This document shows positions 18,105 through 26,232 of a stretch of 64,000 bases of DNA, one piece after another. The position numbers and the translations under genes were made by a program. The stretch is from Pleomorphomonas diazotrophica (lineage in GTDB: Bacteria; Pseudomonadota; Alphaproteobacteria; Rhizobiales; Pleomorphomonadaceae): NCBI RefSeq assembly GCF_002844595.1, contig NZ_PJNW01000002.1:992001-1056000 (forward strand). The letters are read 5' to 3'. How positions within the stretch are numbered: the first letter of the stretch is position 1; the number at the start of each line of letters is the position of its first letter. Under the pieces are notes generated by a model. That model saw only the letters and a list, made by a program, of their open reading frames with translations, was not told the origin of the DNA and did not search any database.

Positions 18105-18626
18105 ATGCGTAGAATGCTGTTCGAGGGACTGTTTCGTCGACCGGTAACCGAGGGGGCGCCGGCGGTCGCCGACGCGGAGATCGACGCGCTGGCCGAGCGG
18201 CTCGGCGTCGCGGCGAAAGCCCGTCTCGGCCGCAGCCTGTCGATCCGTGAGGTGGATGCCGGCTCGTGCAACGGCTGCGAGCTGGAGGTTCACGCCCTCA
18301 ATAATAGCTATTACGACGTCGAGCGCTTCGGCCTGCGCTTTGTCGCCTCGCCACGCCACGCCGACGTGCTGATGGTCACCGGACCGGTGACGGCCAACAT
18401 GCGCGAGGGGCTGGAACGGACCTACGCGGCAACGCCCGCGCCTAAATGGGTGGTGGCGATCGGCGATTGCGCGGCCGGTTGCGGCGTGTTCGGCAAGAGC
18501 TACGCGGTGGTGGGCGCGGTATCGGACGTCATCCCGGTGGACCTCGTCATTCCTGGCTGCCCGCCGGAACCGATCGACATGCTGAAGGGCCTGATCGGCC
18601 TCGTCGAGGCGAGCGCGCGGGGCTAA
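18105..18626 (+). CDS. hyfI: HyfI-like [4Fe-4S] small subunit (NuoB family)
   Basis: 173 residues. The four cysteines of the N2-type cluster are conserved: C55 and C58 (SCNGCE), C122 (GDCA) and C152 (GCPPEP). It would pass electrons to or from the large subunit. The surrounding HyfA/HyfH-type ferredoxin subunits are not present, so the electron donor to this cluster is not encoded in the module. Last gene of the run, followed by a repeat-rich gap. Confidence 0.93.
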   Translation: MRRMLFEGLFRRPVTEGAPAVADAEIDALAERLGVAAKARLGRSLSIREVDAGSCNGCELEVHALNNSYYDVERFGLRFVASPRHADVLMVTGPVTANMREGLERTYAATPAPKWVVAIGDCAAGCGVFGKSYAVVGAVSDVIPVDLVIPGCPPEPIDMLKGLIGLVEASARG

Positions 18627-18627
18627 A

Positions 18628-18715
18628 GCATCATCCAATCGGAGTGGAACGAGGATCGATAAGATGATGCCTCACAAACAAGAGCTTAAAGCGCCGATCT
18701 GACTTAATCAGATCG
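18628..18715. repeat. Two perfect inverted repeats in the gap after hyfI
   Basis: GCATCATC at 18628-18635 pairs perfectly with GATGATGC at 18663-18670 across 27 bases. A second palindrome follows: CGATCTGA (18695-18702), loop CTTAA, TCAGATCG (18708-18715). They lie between converging genes, so they may end transcription, but neither is followed by a T run. The style resembles intergenic palindromic elements scattered through rhizobial genomes; that link is from memory of such elements and not tested here. Confidence 0.7.
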
Positions 18716-18724
18716 AACAGCATG

Positions 18725-19576
18725 CTAAAGCCGCCTTCCGAAGCGCCACAGGAGCCAAGGCTTTTGCCAGGCGGCGATTTCGGCCACCGGGCCATAGGGC
18801 GGTGCCTTGGCGAGCGCCTTCAGGTAAGGCGGGACGAAGGCAAGCGGCAGAAACGCCGGTAGCGCACGCGCGTCCGCCCCGGCGAGGGCGGCAAGCGCCT
18901 TGTCGAGATGGCCCGCTGCGCTCTGCCTGAGGCCGGCAAGAACCTCCGCGAGATCCTCAGCCTTGCGGCCATGGCGGACGTCGTCCGGGTCGATTCCCTT
19001 GGCCTTCAGGAGGTCGGCCGGCAGGTAGACCTGGTTGCGTCTTGCATGGATCGGCAAGGCCCGCATCAGCCCGGTCAGGGCGTAGGCGACGCCGGCATGG
19101 CCGGCGGCATCAGCCACCTTAGGATCGGCACCGTCGCAGAGCACCTGCGCCAGTTCGAGGAACAGGACCGACGCGGTCTCGCCGGCATAGCCTTCGAGAT
19201 CGTTCAACGTCGGCATGGCATCGTCGTAAAGATCGAAACGCCGTGCCTCCAGCAGGTTGACGAAGCCCGATCGGCGCAGCGAGAAACGGCGGATGGTGTC
19301 GATCAGCGCGGCGGCCACCGGATGGCCACCGACGTCGCCGCGCGCCTCACCCTCAATGGCATCGACCCACCATTGCAGGCGAATCTCGCCGGGCATCGCT
19401 TCGTGAATGCTCTCGCGGATGCGCGCGGCCTCATAGGAAAAGGCGTGGATGGCCATGGCGTACCGGCGCTTGTCGTCCGGCAGAAGCCCGTCGGCCAGCC
19501 AACGGTCGCGATCATGGGCGCGAACGAGTTCGTCGCAGTGGCGGTAGGCGTCATCAAGGCGGCTGGATGGCACCAT
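18725..19576 (-). CDS. Squalene/phytoene synthase-like protein, NDUFAF6 homologue
   Basis: 283 residues of the trans-isoprenyl synthase fold. The motif RLQWWVDAI (residues about 64-72) is typical of the NDUFAF6-like branch; the aspartate-rich catalytic motifs of true squalene synthases are weak (no clear DxxxD pair flanked as usual). NDUFAF6 (C8orf38) is a mitochondrial complex I assembly factor. The gene overlaps the Mth938-like gene by one base and lies downstream of yajC-secDF, the bacterial arrangement previously used to link these families. A role in complex I or in the neighbouring hyf-like complex is inference. Confidence 0.8.
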   Translation of the reverse strand: MVPSSRLDDAYRHCDELVRAHDRDRWLADGLLPDDKRRYAMAIHAFSYEAARIRESIHEAMPGEIRLQWWVDAIEGEARGDVGGHPVAAALIDTIRRFSLRRSGFVNLLEARRFDLYDDAMPTLNDLEGYAGETASVLFLELAQVLCDGADPKVADAAGHAGVAYALTGLMRALPIHARRNQVYLPADLLKAKGIDPDDVRHGRKAEDLAEVLAGLRQSAAGHLDKALAALAGADARALPAFLPLAFVPPYLKALAKAPPYGPVAEIAAWQKPWLLWRFGRRL

Positions 19577-19983
19577 CAGTCGACCGCCAGAAGGGCGGCG
19601 GCGAACCGGCGCCGTTCGCCAAGCATGACGTTGAACAGCCGTACGGCGGCACCGGTCGACATCGCCTCGTGCTTCACGCCGTGTTCCCGCAGGGAATCGG
19701 CAGCATCCCGCTTGAGCGGAACGAGGTCATTGCCCGTGCCGACGAGCAACATGTCGAGGCCGGCGGCTTCGTCAAGAACCAGAGCCAGACTGTCGGCCGT
19801 TATATCGGCCGGCGTGACGGCCGCCCAGCCATGAACGCCCGACGGGAGGATGAGGATCGATCCGCGATGCGACATGCCGCCGAAGCGGAAGCCGCCGTTG
19901 CCATAGGCATCGACCGGCACCTGCTCGGGCAGGTGCTGCTCGCGGCGTTCCAGAGGGCGGCCTCGCGGCCCGAACAGCTTCAT
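19576..19983 (-). CDS. Mth938/DUF498 domain protein, NDUFAF3 homologue
   Basis: 135 residues from the ATG at 19983, which has a GGGAG site and avoids the secF end; an alternative ATG at 20046 would overlap secF by 32 bases. The core runs from DAYGNGGFRFGGMSHRGSIL to the LLVGTGNDL segment, the Mth938 fold. NDUFAF3 (C3orf60) in mitochondria helps early complex I assembly and its bacterial relatives sit beside secD/secF and the NDUFAF6-like gene, as here. No catalytic residues are known. Confidence 0.85.
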   Translation of the reverse strand: MKLFGPRGRPLERREQHLPEQVPVDAYGNGGFRFGGMSHRGSILILPSGVHGWAAVTPADITADSLALVLDEAAGLDMLLVGTGNDLVPLKRDAADSLREHGVKHEAMSTGAAVRLFNVMLGERRRFAAALLAVD

Positions 19984-20014
19984 CGGCGGCGCTCCCGGGG
20001 AGACACTGCCGAAC

Positions 20015-20968
20015 TCACGCCGGTTCGGCGGCCTCGTCGCCGTCATCCTCGACCTTTTTCGCCGATTTGTCGCCGGCCAATTGCGGATCGAGGAAGATGA
20101 GGATCGGGGCGGCGATGAAGATCGATGAATAGGTGCCGATCAGCACGCCGAACAGCATCGACGCCGTGAAGGAACGGATGACCTCGCCACCGAAGATCAC
20201 CAGTGCCGACAGTGCGATGAGCGTGGTCAGCGCCGTGTTGGTGGTGCGGGTCAGCGTCTGATTGATGGCAAGATCAAGCAGGACGACAAGGTTGAGGCGC
20301 TTGTACTTCCGGCGCATCTCTCTGATGCGGTCATAGACCACCACAGTGTCGTTCAGCGAATAGCCGACGATGGTCAGAATGGCAGCGATCGAAGACAGGT
20401 TGAACTCGACCTGGGTGATGGCAAAGAAGCCGATGGTCAGCACCACGTCGTGCAGCGTGGCGATCACGGCGCCGAGCGAATATTGCCACTCGAAGCGGAA
20501 CCAGACGTAGACCATGATCAGGCCCAGCGCCGAGATGATGCCGAGAATGCCGTTCTGGGCAAGTTCGCCCGAGACACGGGGGCCGACCATTTCGGTGCGC
20601 CGGTAATCGACCTTGTCGCCGAGAGCAGCCTGAACCTTGCCGACAACGGCAGTCTGGGCCTCGTCGCCGCCTTCCTGGCGGGCGATGCGGATCAGCACAT
20701 CGTCTTCGGCGCCAAAAGACTGGACCTGCACTTCTCCAAGCCCGAGACCATTGAGCTGGTTACGGATCGCCTCGAGGTCGGCGGGGCCGGACTTGGTCTG
20801 GATCTCCATGAGCGTGCCGCCCTGGAAATCGATGCCGGTGTTCATGCCGTGGGTATAGAGCACCACGAAGCAAACAACCGACGCTATGCCGGAAATGAGG
20901 AAGCTCCACTTCCTCCATTTCATGAAGGGGATCTTAGTATCGTCGGGAAACAGGCGAAGCAGGCGCAT
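20015..20968 (-). CDS. secF: Protein translocase subunit SecF
   Basis: 317 residues with six transmembrane helices and the SecF signature (GIDFQGGTLMEI near residue 42, then GYSLNDTVVVYDRIREMRR near residue 208). With SecD it uses the proton gradient to pull exported proteins away from the Sec channel. It lies 21 bases after secD. The C-terminal tail is acidic and short. Confidence 0.97.
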   Translation of the reverse strand: MRLLRLFPDDTKIPFMKWRKWSFLISGIASVVCFVVLYTHGMNTGIDFQGGTLMEIQTKSGPADLEAIRNQLNGLGLGEVQVQSFGAEDDVLIRIARQEGGDEAQTAVVGKVQAALGDKVDYRRTEMVGPRVSGELAQNGILGIISALGLIMVYVWFRFEWQYSLGAVIATLHDVVLTIGFFAITQVEFNLSSIAAILTIVGYSLNDTVVVYDRIREMRRKYKRLNLVVLLDLAINQTLTRTTNTALTTLIALSALVIFGGEVIRSFTASMLFGVLIGTYSSIFIAAPILIFLDPQLAGDKSAKKVEDDGDEAAEPA

Positions 20969-20989
20969 GATGGAGCCTCGGGGTCCGGA

Positions 20990-22603
20990 TCAGAGCGGAA
21001 CGACGGACGGCCGCCGGTAGCGGACCCAGGTCGCCACCACCAGTCGGGTAAAGGTGATGGCCGTGAACATGGTGGTGACGATGCCGATCACGTGGGTGAC
21101 CGCGAAGCCTTTCACCGGGCCGGAGCCCATCTGGAACAGTACGATGGCCGCGATCAGCGTGGTGATGTTGGCGTCGAGAATGGTGCCGAAGGCGCGGCGG
21201 AAGCCGGCATCGATGGCCGAGACCGGCGATCGACCGAGCCGCTGTTCCTCGCGGATGCGCTCGTAGATCAGCACGTTGCTGTCGACCGCCATGCCCATGG
21301 TGAGCACGATGCCCGCGATGCCGGGCAAGGTCAGCGTCGCCTGAAGGATGGTGATGATCGCCATGATCAGGATCAGGTTGACCACCAGCGCGATGTTGGC
21401 AAAGACGCCGAACAGACCGTAGGCCGCCAGCATGAAGATCACCACGGCGACGGTGCCGATCAGCGCGGCCCGCTCACCAGCGGCGATCGAATCGGCGCCG
21501 AGGCCCGGACCGACGGTCCGCTCTTCGGCAACCGACAGCTTGGCCGGCAGCGCACCGGCGCGGAGCAGAACCGCGAGGTCGTTGGCGGTCTCGACGGAGA
21601 AATTGCCGGAAATCTGGCCGGAGCCCTGGGTGATCGGCTCGTTGATGCGCGGCGCCGAGATGATCTCGTCGTCGAGCACGATGGCGAAAAGCCGGCCGAC
21701 GTTGTCAGAGGTCACCTGGGCGAACTTGCGAGCTCCAGAGGTCGACAGGCGGAAGGAGACCACCGGCTCGTTGGTCTGGCTCTGGAAGGATGTCTGGGCG
21801 TCGGTAAGATCCTCGCCGGTCATCAGCGGGGTCTCGTCGACCACCATCGGCATGCCGCCCGCTTCCTTCTGCTTCAGAAGCATCTCACCCGGCGGCAGAT
21901 TGCCCTTGGCGGCCTCATCGGCCGACACGTTGAGGTCAACCAGATGGAAGGTCATCTGGGCGGTGCGGCCGATGATGTTCTTGAGGCGCGCCGGATCCTT
22001 CTCACCTGGGGCTTCGACCAGGATACGGTCGGAGCCCTGACGCTGGATCGATGGTTCGACCGCGCCCATCTGATCGACGCGACGGCGGATGACTTCGATG
22101 GACTGCTGAACGACCGTACCCAGTCTCTTGTCGAGGCCGGCTTCGGAGAAACCGAGGCGCATCAGCCCGTCGGAGCCTTGATCAAACTGGAACTCGGTGA
22201 CGGCGGCGCCACCCAGGGCGCCGGTCGACAGCGGATTGAGCAGGTTGCCCAAGCGCTTCGCCGCCTCTTCGACCTTGTCGGCGTCGCGAATCTTCAACTG
22301 GACGACATCGCCCTGAATGCCGAGACCGGTATAGCCGATGCGCGGCTCGTCGCGCATCGCCTGGCGAATGTCGCCTTCGAGGGCCTTGAGGCGCTTCTGC
22401 TTATAGTCGTTCACGTCGACCTGATAGAGCAGGTACACGCCGCCCTGCAGGTCGAGGCCAAGGACCACCTGCCGTCCCGGAAGCCATGAGGGCCAGTAGG
22501 TCTTGATCTGGTCCGAAGTCAGGTAATTGGGAATCAGAACCACGAGAGCGACGAAAATCGTCAGCAGGATCGTGGTCACCTTCCAGCGGGAAAAATAGAG
22601 CAT
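20990..22603 (-). CDS. secD: Protein translocase subunit SecD
   Basis: 537 residues, six helices with a large periplasmic region after the first. The motifs LGLDLQGGVYLLYQVD (residues about 47-62) and GMAVDSNVLIYERIREE (near residue 450) identify SecD. Part of the yajC-secD-secF order; a strong 12-base hairpin lies between yajC and secD and may tune relative expression. Confidence 0.97.
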   Translation of the reverse strand: MLYFSRWKVTTILLTIFVALVVLIPNYLTSDQIKTYWPSWLPGRQVVLGLDLQGGVYLLYQVDVNDYKQKRLKALEGDIRQAMRDEPRIGYTGLGIQGDVVQLKIRDADKVEEAAKRLGNLLNPLSTGALGGAAVTEFQFDQGSDGLMRLGFSEAGLDKRLGTVVQQSIEVIRRRVDQMGAVEPSIQRQGSDRILVEAPGEKDPARLKNIIGRTAQMTFHLVDLNVSADEAAKGNLPPGEMLLKQKEAGGMPMVVDETPLMTGEDLTDAQTSFQSQTNEPVVSFRLSTSGARKFAQVTSDNVGRLFAIVLDDEIISAPRINEPITQGSGQISGNFSVETANDLAVLLRAGALPAKLSVAEERTVGPGLGADSIAAGERAALIGTVAVVIFMLAAYGLFGVFANIALVVNLILIMAIITILQATLTLPGIAGIVLTMGMAVDSNVLIYERIREEQRLGRSPVSAIDAGFRRAFGTILDANITTLIAAIVLFQMGSGPVKGFAVTHVIGIVTTMFTAITFTRLVVATWVRYRRPSVVPL

Positions 22604-22627
22604 TTGCTGCCTCGGACCTGATTGGCC

Positions 22628-22656
22628 GAAGGCGGGCAGCCAGACTGCCCGCCTTC
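22628..22656 (-). promoter_or_regulatory. Perfect 12-base hairpin between yajC and secD
   Basis: GAAGGCGGGCAG (22628-22639), loop CCAGA, CTGCCCGCCTTC (22645-22656) is a perfect, GC-rich stem in the 74-base gap between the two genes. No T run follows on the - strand, so it is not a simple terminator. It may partly stop transcription or protect the yajC message end. Confidence 0.65.
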
Positions 22657-22677
22657 CGTCGCGTGCCGACCGTTAGG

Positions 22678-23025
22678 TCAGTTGCCTTCCTTGACGGGCT
22701 CGCCCTTGCTGCGGAGCTGCTGGACGAGACCGGCAGCCACGCGCACCTGCACCTTGGCAGTGCCGTCGCCCACATCGAGCAGCAGTTCGTTCTCGTCGAC
22801 GACCTTGACGATCTTGCCGATCAGGCCGCCCTGCATGACGACCACGTCGCCGCGCCGGAGATTCTTCAGCATATCCCGGTGCTCCTTGGCCTTGCGCTGC
22901 TGCGGCCGGATGAGCAGGAAGTACATGATGACGAAGATCAGGATGAACGGCGCGAACTGGATCAGGAAATCGGCACCGCCGGGGGCCGCACCTGCCGTCT
23001 GAGCAAAGGCTGGGGTCACGAACAT
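22678..23025 (-). CDS. yajC: Preprotein translocase subunit YajC
   Basis: 115 residues from the ATG at 23025, which has GGAG 8 bases upstream; the longer frame before it runs through the promoter. One membrane helix (FAPFILIFVIMYFLLIRPQ, about residues 23-41) is followed by the family segment RRGDVVVMQGGLIGKIVKV. YajC joins the SecDF complex. First gene of the operon. Confidence 0.96.
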   Translation of the reverse strand: MFVTPAFAQTAGAAPGGADFLIQFAPFILIFVIMYFLLIRPQQRKAKEHRDMLKNLRRGDVVVMQGGLIGKIVKVVDENELLLDVGDGTAKVQVRVAAGLVQQLRSKGEPVKEGN

Positions 23026-23124
23026 CGGGTCAACTCCATCGGCCCGCCGCGGTCCACGAGTCGGACCGACGAGACACTGAGACATCAAGGAAAGGCGGCA
23101 GGCCGCCCTCTCGAAAGTGGCCGG

Positions 23125-23152
23125 AATATACCTAGGCCGCAGGACTTTGCAA
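23125..23152 (-). promoter_or_regulatory. Sigma70-type promoter of yajC-secDF
   Basis: On the - strand, TTGCAA (23152-23147), a 16-base spacer and TATATT (23130-23125) form a near-consensus promoter. It lies about 100 bases upstream of the yajC start in a 299-base divergent gap and is unusually A+T-rich for this window. Confidence 0.65.
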
Positions 23153-23324
23153 ACCAAAGCTACACACATGGCGCCGCCAGGCCGGGCTCTAGGTAGTCTC
23201 CGGCAGGAAATGCAGCAAAGCGTACCGAAAACGGCCTTGCACGGTTTGCATCGCCACACGGACAGGCATAGAGAAGATCACCAGAGTACCAAGCGGTACG
23301 CAACTCTTTTTGATGAGGATCGAC

Positions 23325-24203
23325 ATGAGCGCCACCGCCATCGAGACCCTGAACGCCCATCTCGAACGGATCGCCGACCTTCTTGAGCGGCTGGGTCCCG
23401 CCCTGCCCCGACCGCCGGATTTCGATGCGGCTGACGCCTTCGTCTTTGTCGCCGAGCCGGCGTCGCTGCAACCCGTCCAGCGGGTCAATCGCGTCGAGAT
23501 CGGTCTTCTCAAGGGAATCGACCGCAACCGCGACATGATCGTCGCCAACACCGAGCGCTTCGCCCGCGGCCTGCCAGCCAATAACGTTCTCCTTTGGGGG
23601 GCACGCGGCATGGGCAAATCGTCGCTGGTGAAGGCCTCGCAGGCGGAGATCAACCGCCGCCTCGCCGGCCTTTCGGGCGTCACCCCGCTCAAGCTGATCG
23701 AGATCCATCGTGAGGATATCGAAAGCCTGCCAGTTCTGATGAAGATGCTGCGCGACAGCCGCCACCGCTTCATCCTGTTCTGCGACGACCTCTCCTTCGA
23801 CCACGGCGACACCTCCTACAAGTCACTGAAGGCAGTGCTCGAAGGTGGCATTGAGGGGCGTCCCGATAACGTCGTGTTCTATGCCACGTCCAACCGGCGT
23901 CACTTGCTGCCGCGCGACATGATGGAGAACGAGCGGGCGACGGCCATCAACCCCGGCGAGGCGGTCGAGGAAAAGGTCTCGCTGTCCGACCGCTTCGGCC
24001 TTTGGGTCGGCTTTCACAATTGCTCGCAGGATGATTATCTCGAGATGGTGCGAGGTTATGTCGCGGCGTTGGAACTCGACGTCGATCCGGATACCCTGAG
24101 GGCGGAGGCGCTCGAATGGGAACGGACGCGCGGCGCGCGATCTGGCCGTGTTGCCTGGCAATATGTTCAGGATCTGGCCGGTCGGCTGAGGCTCGGCGAG
24201 TAA
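23325..24203 (+). CDS. DUF815-family AAA-type ATPase
   Basis: 292 residues. The Walker A motif GARGMGKSS (about residues 90-98) and Walker B segment FILFCDDLSF (about 146-155) mark an AAA-like ATPase; the sensor segment FYATSNRRHLL follows. This DUF815 family is common in proteobacteria but its role is not established. The ATG at 23325 is preferred for its GAGGA site; TTG/ATG codons at 23310-23313 are alternatives. A lipoprotein gene follows 28 bases downstream. Confidence 0.85.
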   Translation: MSATAIETLNAHLERIADLLERLGPALPRPPDFDAADAFVFVAEPASLQPVQRVNRVEIGLLKGIDRNRDMIVANTERFARGLPANNVLLWGARGMGKSSLVKASQAEINRRLAGLSGVTPLKLIEIHREDIESLPVLMKMLRDSRHRFILFCDDLSFDHGDTSYKSLKAVLEGGIEGRPDNVVFYATSNRRHLLPRDMMENERATAINPGEAVEEKVSLSDRFGLWVGFHNCSQDDYLEMVRGYVAALELDVDPDTLRAEALEWERTRGARSGRVAWQYVQDLAGRLRLGE

Positions 24204-24231
24204 CGCCAGTCGCCGGATGCGGGAGGAGACA

Positions 24232-24708
24232 ATGAGGAAGCGTGTCGTGGCAATGGCCGCATTGCTCGCGGGCTGCGTGTCGTCGCCGGTGCCGGTCGTC
24301 TACAAGGCCGGGTCGAGTTTCGCGGAACGCCAGGCGGTGGCTGACCAGTGCCGCATCGAATCGCTCGAAAAGATCCCGCAAGCAATGGTCACGGAAATCC
24401 GGCCGCCAGAATACCGGCCCGGTTATACCGAATGCCGGGAGGATCCGGTCAGTGGCCGCCGCTACTGCCGCGAGACGGGAGGCTTCGTCTATCCCGGCAG
24501 CAGCCGCACCCGCGATGTCAACGCCGAGTTGCGAGAGCGCTATATCGGCAGCTGTCTGCGTCGGGCCGGATTTGAGGTGATTGCCAAGCCGATCTGCGGT
24601 GGCGATGCAGGGGCCGCCTATGTGGCTGGTCGCGACAATCAGGCGCCCGCCGCCTCGCTTGCCTGCGTCACCGAGGACGAGCGGGTCATCCCGCGCGACT
24701 GGCGCTGA
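24232..24708 (+). CDS. Hypothetical lipoprotein
   Basis: 158 residues from an ATG with a strong GGGAGGAG site. A short signal peptide ends in a lipobox LLAGC with the cysteine at residue 15, so it should be lipid-anchored. The mature part is rich in cysteines (DQCRIE, YTECRED, YRYC-like, GSCLRRAGFE, PICGG) that may form disulfides in the periplasm. I do not recognise the family. It is probably co-transcribed with the upstream ATPase and ends facing the LysM/M23 gene. Confidence 0.75.
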   Translation: MRKRVVAMAALLAGCVSSPVPVVYKAGSSFAERQAVADQCRIESLEKIPQAMVTEIRPPEYRPGYTECREDPVSGRRYCRETGGFVYPGSSRTRDVNAELRERYIGSCLRRAGFEVIAKPICGGDAGAAYVAGRDNQAPAASLACVTEDERVIPRDWR

Positions 24709-24721
24709 CCCACACACATAA

Positions 24722-24746
24722 AAAAGCCGGCGGCCGAAGCCGCCGG
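24722..24746 (-). terminator. Rho-independent terminator after the LysM/M23 gene
   Basis: CCGGCGG (24727-24733), a 6-base loop and CCGCCGG (24740-24746) form a perfect stem. On the - strand it is followed by a run of six T, starting 34 bases past the stop of the LysM/M23 gene. It can also act as a weaker block for the + strand lipoprotein gene. Confidence 0.85.
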
Positions 24747-24779
24747 TCAAGGGATGTGCTGTCTGGTACCAACTCTCAA

Positions 24780-26069
24780 TCAGCCGCTGAGGTAGGGCAG
24801 CGGATCGACCGGACGATTGCCGTTGCGGATCTCGAAGTGGAGCTGCGGCCGGCTGACGTTGCCGGTGGCGCCCACCTTGGCGATGGTCTGACCACGCAAG
24901 ATGCTGTCGCCGCGCTGAACCAGCACTTCGCTGGCATGGGCATAGGCCGACACGAAGCCGTTGGAGTGCTTCACAAGCACCAGATTGCCAAAGCCCTTCA
25001 ACTCGTTGCCGGCGTAGATGACCTGGCCGCCCTCGGCCGCCTTGATCGGCGTTCCCTCGGGCACTTCGATGTTGATGCCGTCATTGCGTTCGCCGCCCGG
25101 CTTGACGCCGAAGGCGGAAATGACGCGGCCGCGCACCGGCCAGCGGAAGCTGCCATCGGCGGCGCTTTCCACGCCGGAAGAAGTCGGCGTGGTCGCCTTG
25201 ACGCTGGGCTGGGTCTGGCTGGGAGCCAGGGCAGCCGTCTGTTGGTTTGCCTGCTTGCCCGGCGCATTGCCGGCTGGCGGCAACAGGCCGGAGTTGGCGT
25301 CCGTCGCGGTGGAAGGCGTTGCCATGGCGACGTTGGTGGTCGGCGGCAACCCGGGTTTGCCGGGCGCAGCCGCCGCGACCTGGCTCGACACGGATTTCGG
25401 CACCGGCGGCTTGACGGGCGGCAGTTGGCCGAGAATCTGCGGGCCAGGCGCCGTGGCCGAAGCAGTCGGCGCGGCAACGGCGGCATTCTGCTGTCCGTAG
25501 GCAGGGATGACGATATTCTGGCCGGGGGTCAGTTGCGCACCTGCGACGAGACCATTGGCCGCGAGCAGCGACGACTCGGCAACGCCATAGCGGCGTGCGA
25601 GCACCTGTACGCTATCGCCCGGCTTGACGGTGACGGTTGTGCCGTTCGAGGGGGTCCAGGGCTGAACAGCCGGTACCGCGCCGGTGGGCGGCGGCGGTAG
25701 ACCAGCGGTTTGTGCCGGGCGGACGTAAGCGCCGTTGTTGACGACGGCACCGGGAGCCGGCGGCAGAGCGCTCGACGACACGGCGCCCTGTGAGGGATAG
25801 GTGGGGGCCGGCGCGGCATAGGTCTGCTGCGTGTAGGCCGGTTGCGCATAGGCGGGCTGCGCATAGGTCGCCTGGGCGTTTATGGATCCGGTCGGCATCG
25901 GATCAGGGCGGCCAATGATCTGGTCCTGGTTGCTTGTCTCGGCAAACACGTTTCCGAAACGGCTCACGTCACCGCTGCAGCCGGCCGAAAAGCCAGCCAG
26001 GATGGCAACGGCGGCAACCTGGGCCAGGAAGCGGGAGGTCCGGCAGATCGCTAGGTTACTCATGATCAT
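24780..26069 (-). CDS. NlpD-like LysM/M23 domain lipoprotein with degenerate active site
   Basis: 429 residues from the ATG at 26069 (26063 also possible). A lipobox (AGFSAGC) follows the signal helix, then a Tyr/Gln/Ala/Pro-rich repeat (YAQPAYAQPAYTQ), a LysM domain (VKPGDSVQVLARRYGVAE, middle) and a C-terminal M23 fold. The zinc positions are altered: the usual HxGxD reads NDGIN and the final HxH reads QLHF. This matches NlpD/EnvC proteins, which activate cell-wall amidases and do not cut peptidoglycan themselves. It would act in the envelope at division. It sits directly downstream of pcm in orientation, as in many Gram-negatives (pcm-nlpD). Confidence 0.88.
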   Translation of the reverse strand: MIMSNLAICRTSRFLAQVAAVAILAGFSAGCSGDVSRFGNVFAETSNQDQIIGRPDPMPTGSINAQATYAQPAYAQPAYTQQTYAAPAPTYPSQGAVSSSALPPAPGAVVNNGAYVRPAQTAGLPPPPTGAVPAVQPWTPSNGTTVTVKPGDSVQVLARRYGVAESSLLAANGLVAGAQLTPGQNIVIPAYGQQNAAVAAPTASATAPGPQILGQLPPVKPPVPKSVSSQVAAAAPGKPGLPPTTNVAMATPSTATDANSGLLPPAGNAPGKQANQQTAALAPSQTQPSVKATTPTSSGVESAADGSFRWPVRGRVISAFGVKPGGERNDGINIEVPEGTPIKAAEGGQVIYAGNELKGFGNLVLVKHSNGFVSAYAHASEVLVQRGDSILRGQTIAKVGATGNVSRPQLHFEIRNGNRPVDPLPYLSG

Positions 26070-26208
26070 CAGGTCTCGCCTGCTCGACTTCAACTGTAAT
26101 GATTAAGCCGCAGTAACGTTGACAAAGGCTTAAAGCGACGGGGCGACCGATTACGCGAGGGCCTGGAATCCAAGGAAAACGGCGGGTTTCCTCGCGACTT
26201 TAGGTGAA

Positions 26209-26230
26209 CGCGTCAGGATGCGATGACGCG
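26209..26230 (-). terminator. Hairpin just after pcm
   Basis: CGCGTCA (26209-26215), 8-base loop, TGACGCG (26224-26230), perfect 7-base stem beginning two bases past the pcm stop. No T run, so it is a weak or Rho-assisted terminator candidate. Confidence 0.45.
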
Positions 26231-26232
26231 AC

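Noticed and set aside
20450-22489. 679-residue + strand frame opposite secD/secF
   Set aside because: His/Gly/Asp/Arg-rich antisense shadow caused by high GC; secD and secF have clear motifs on the - strand.
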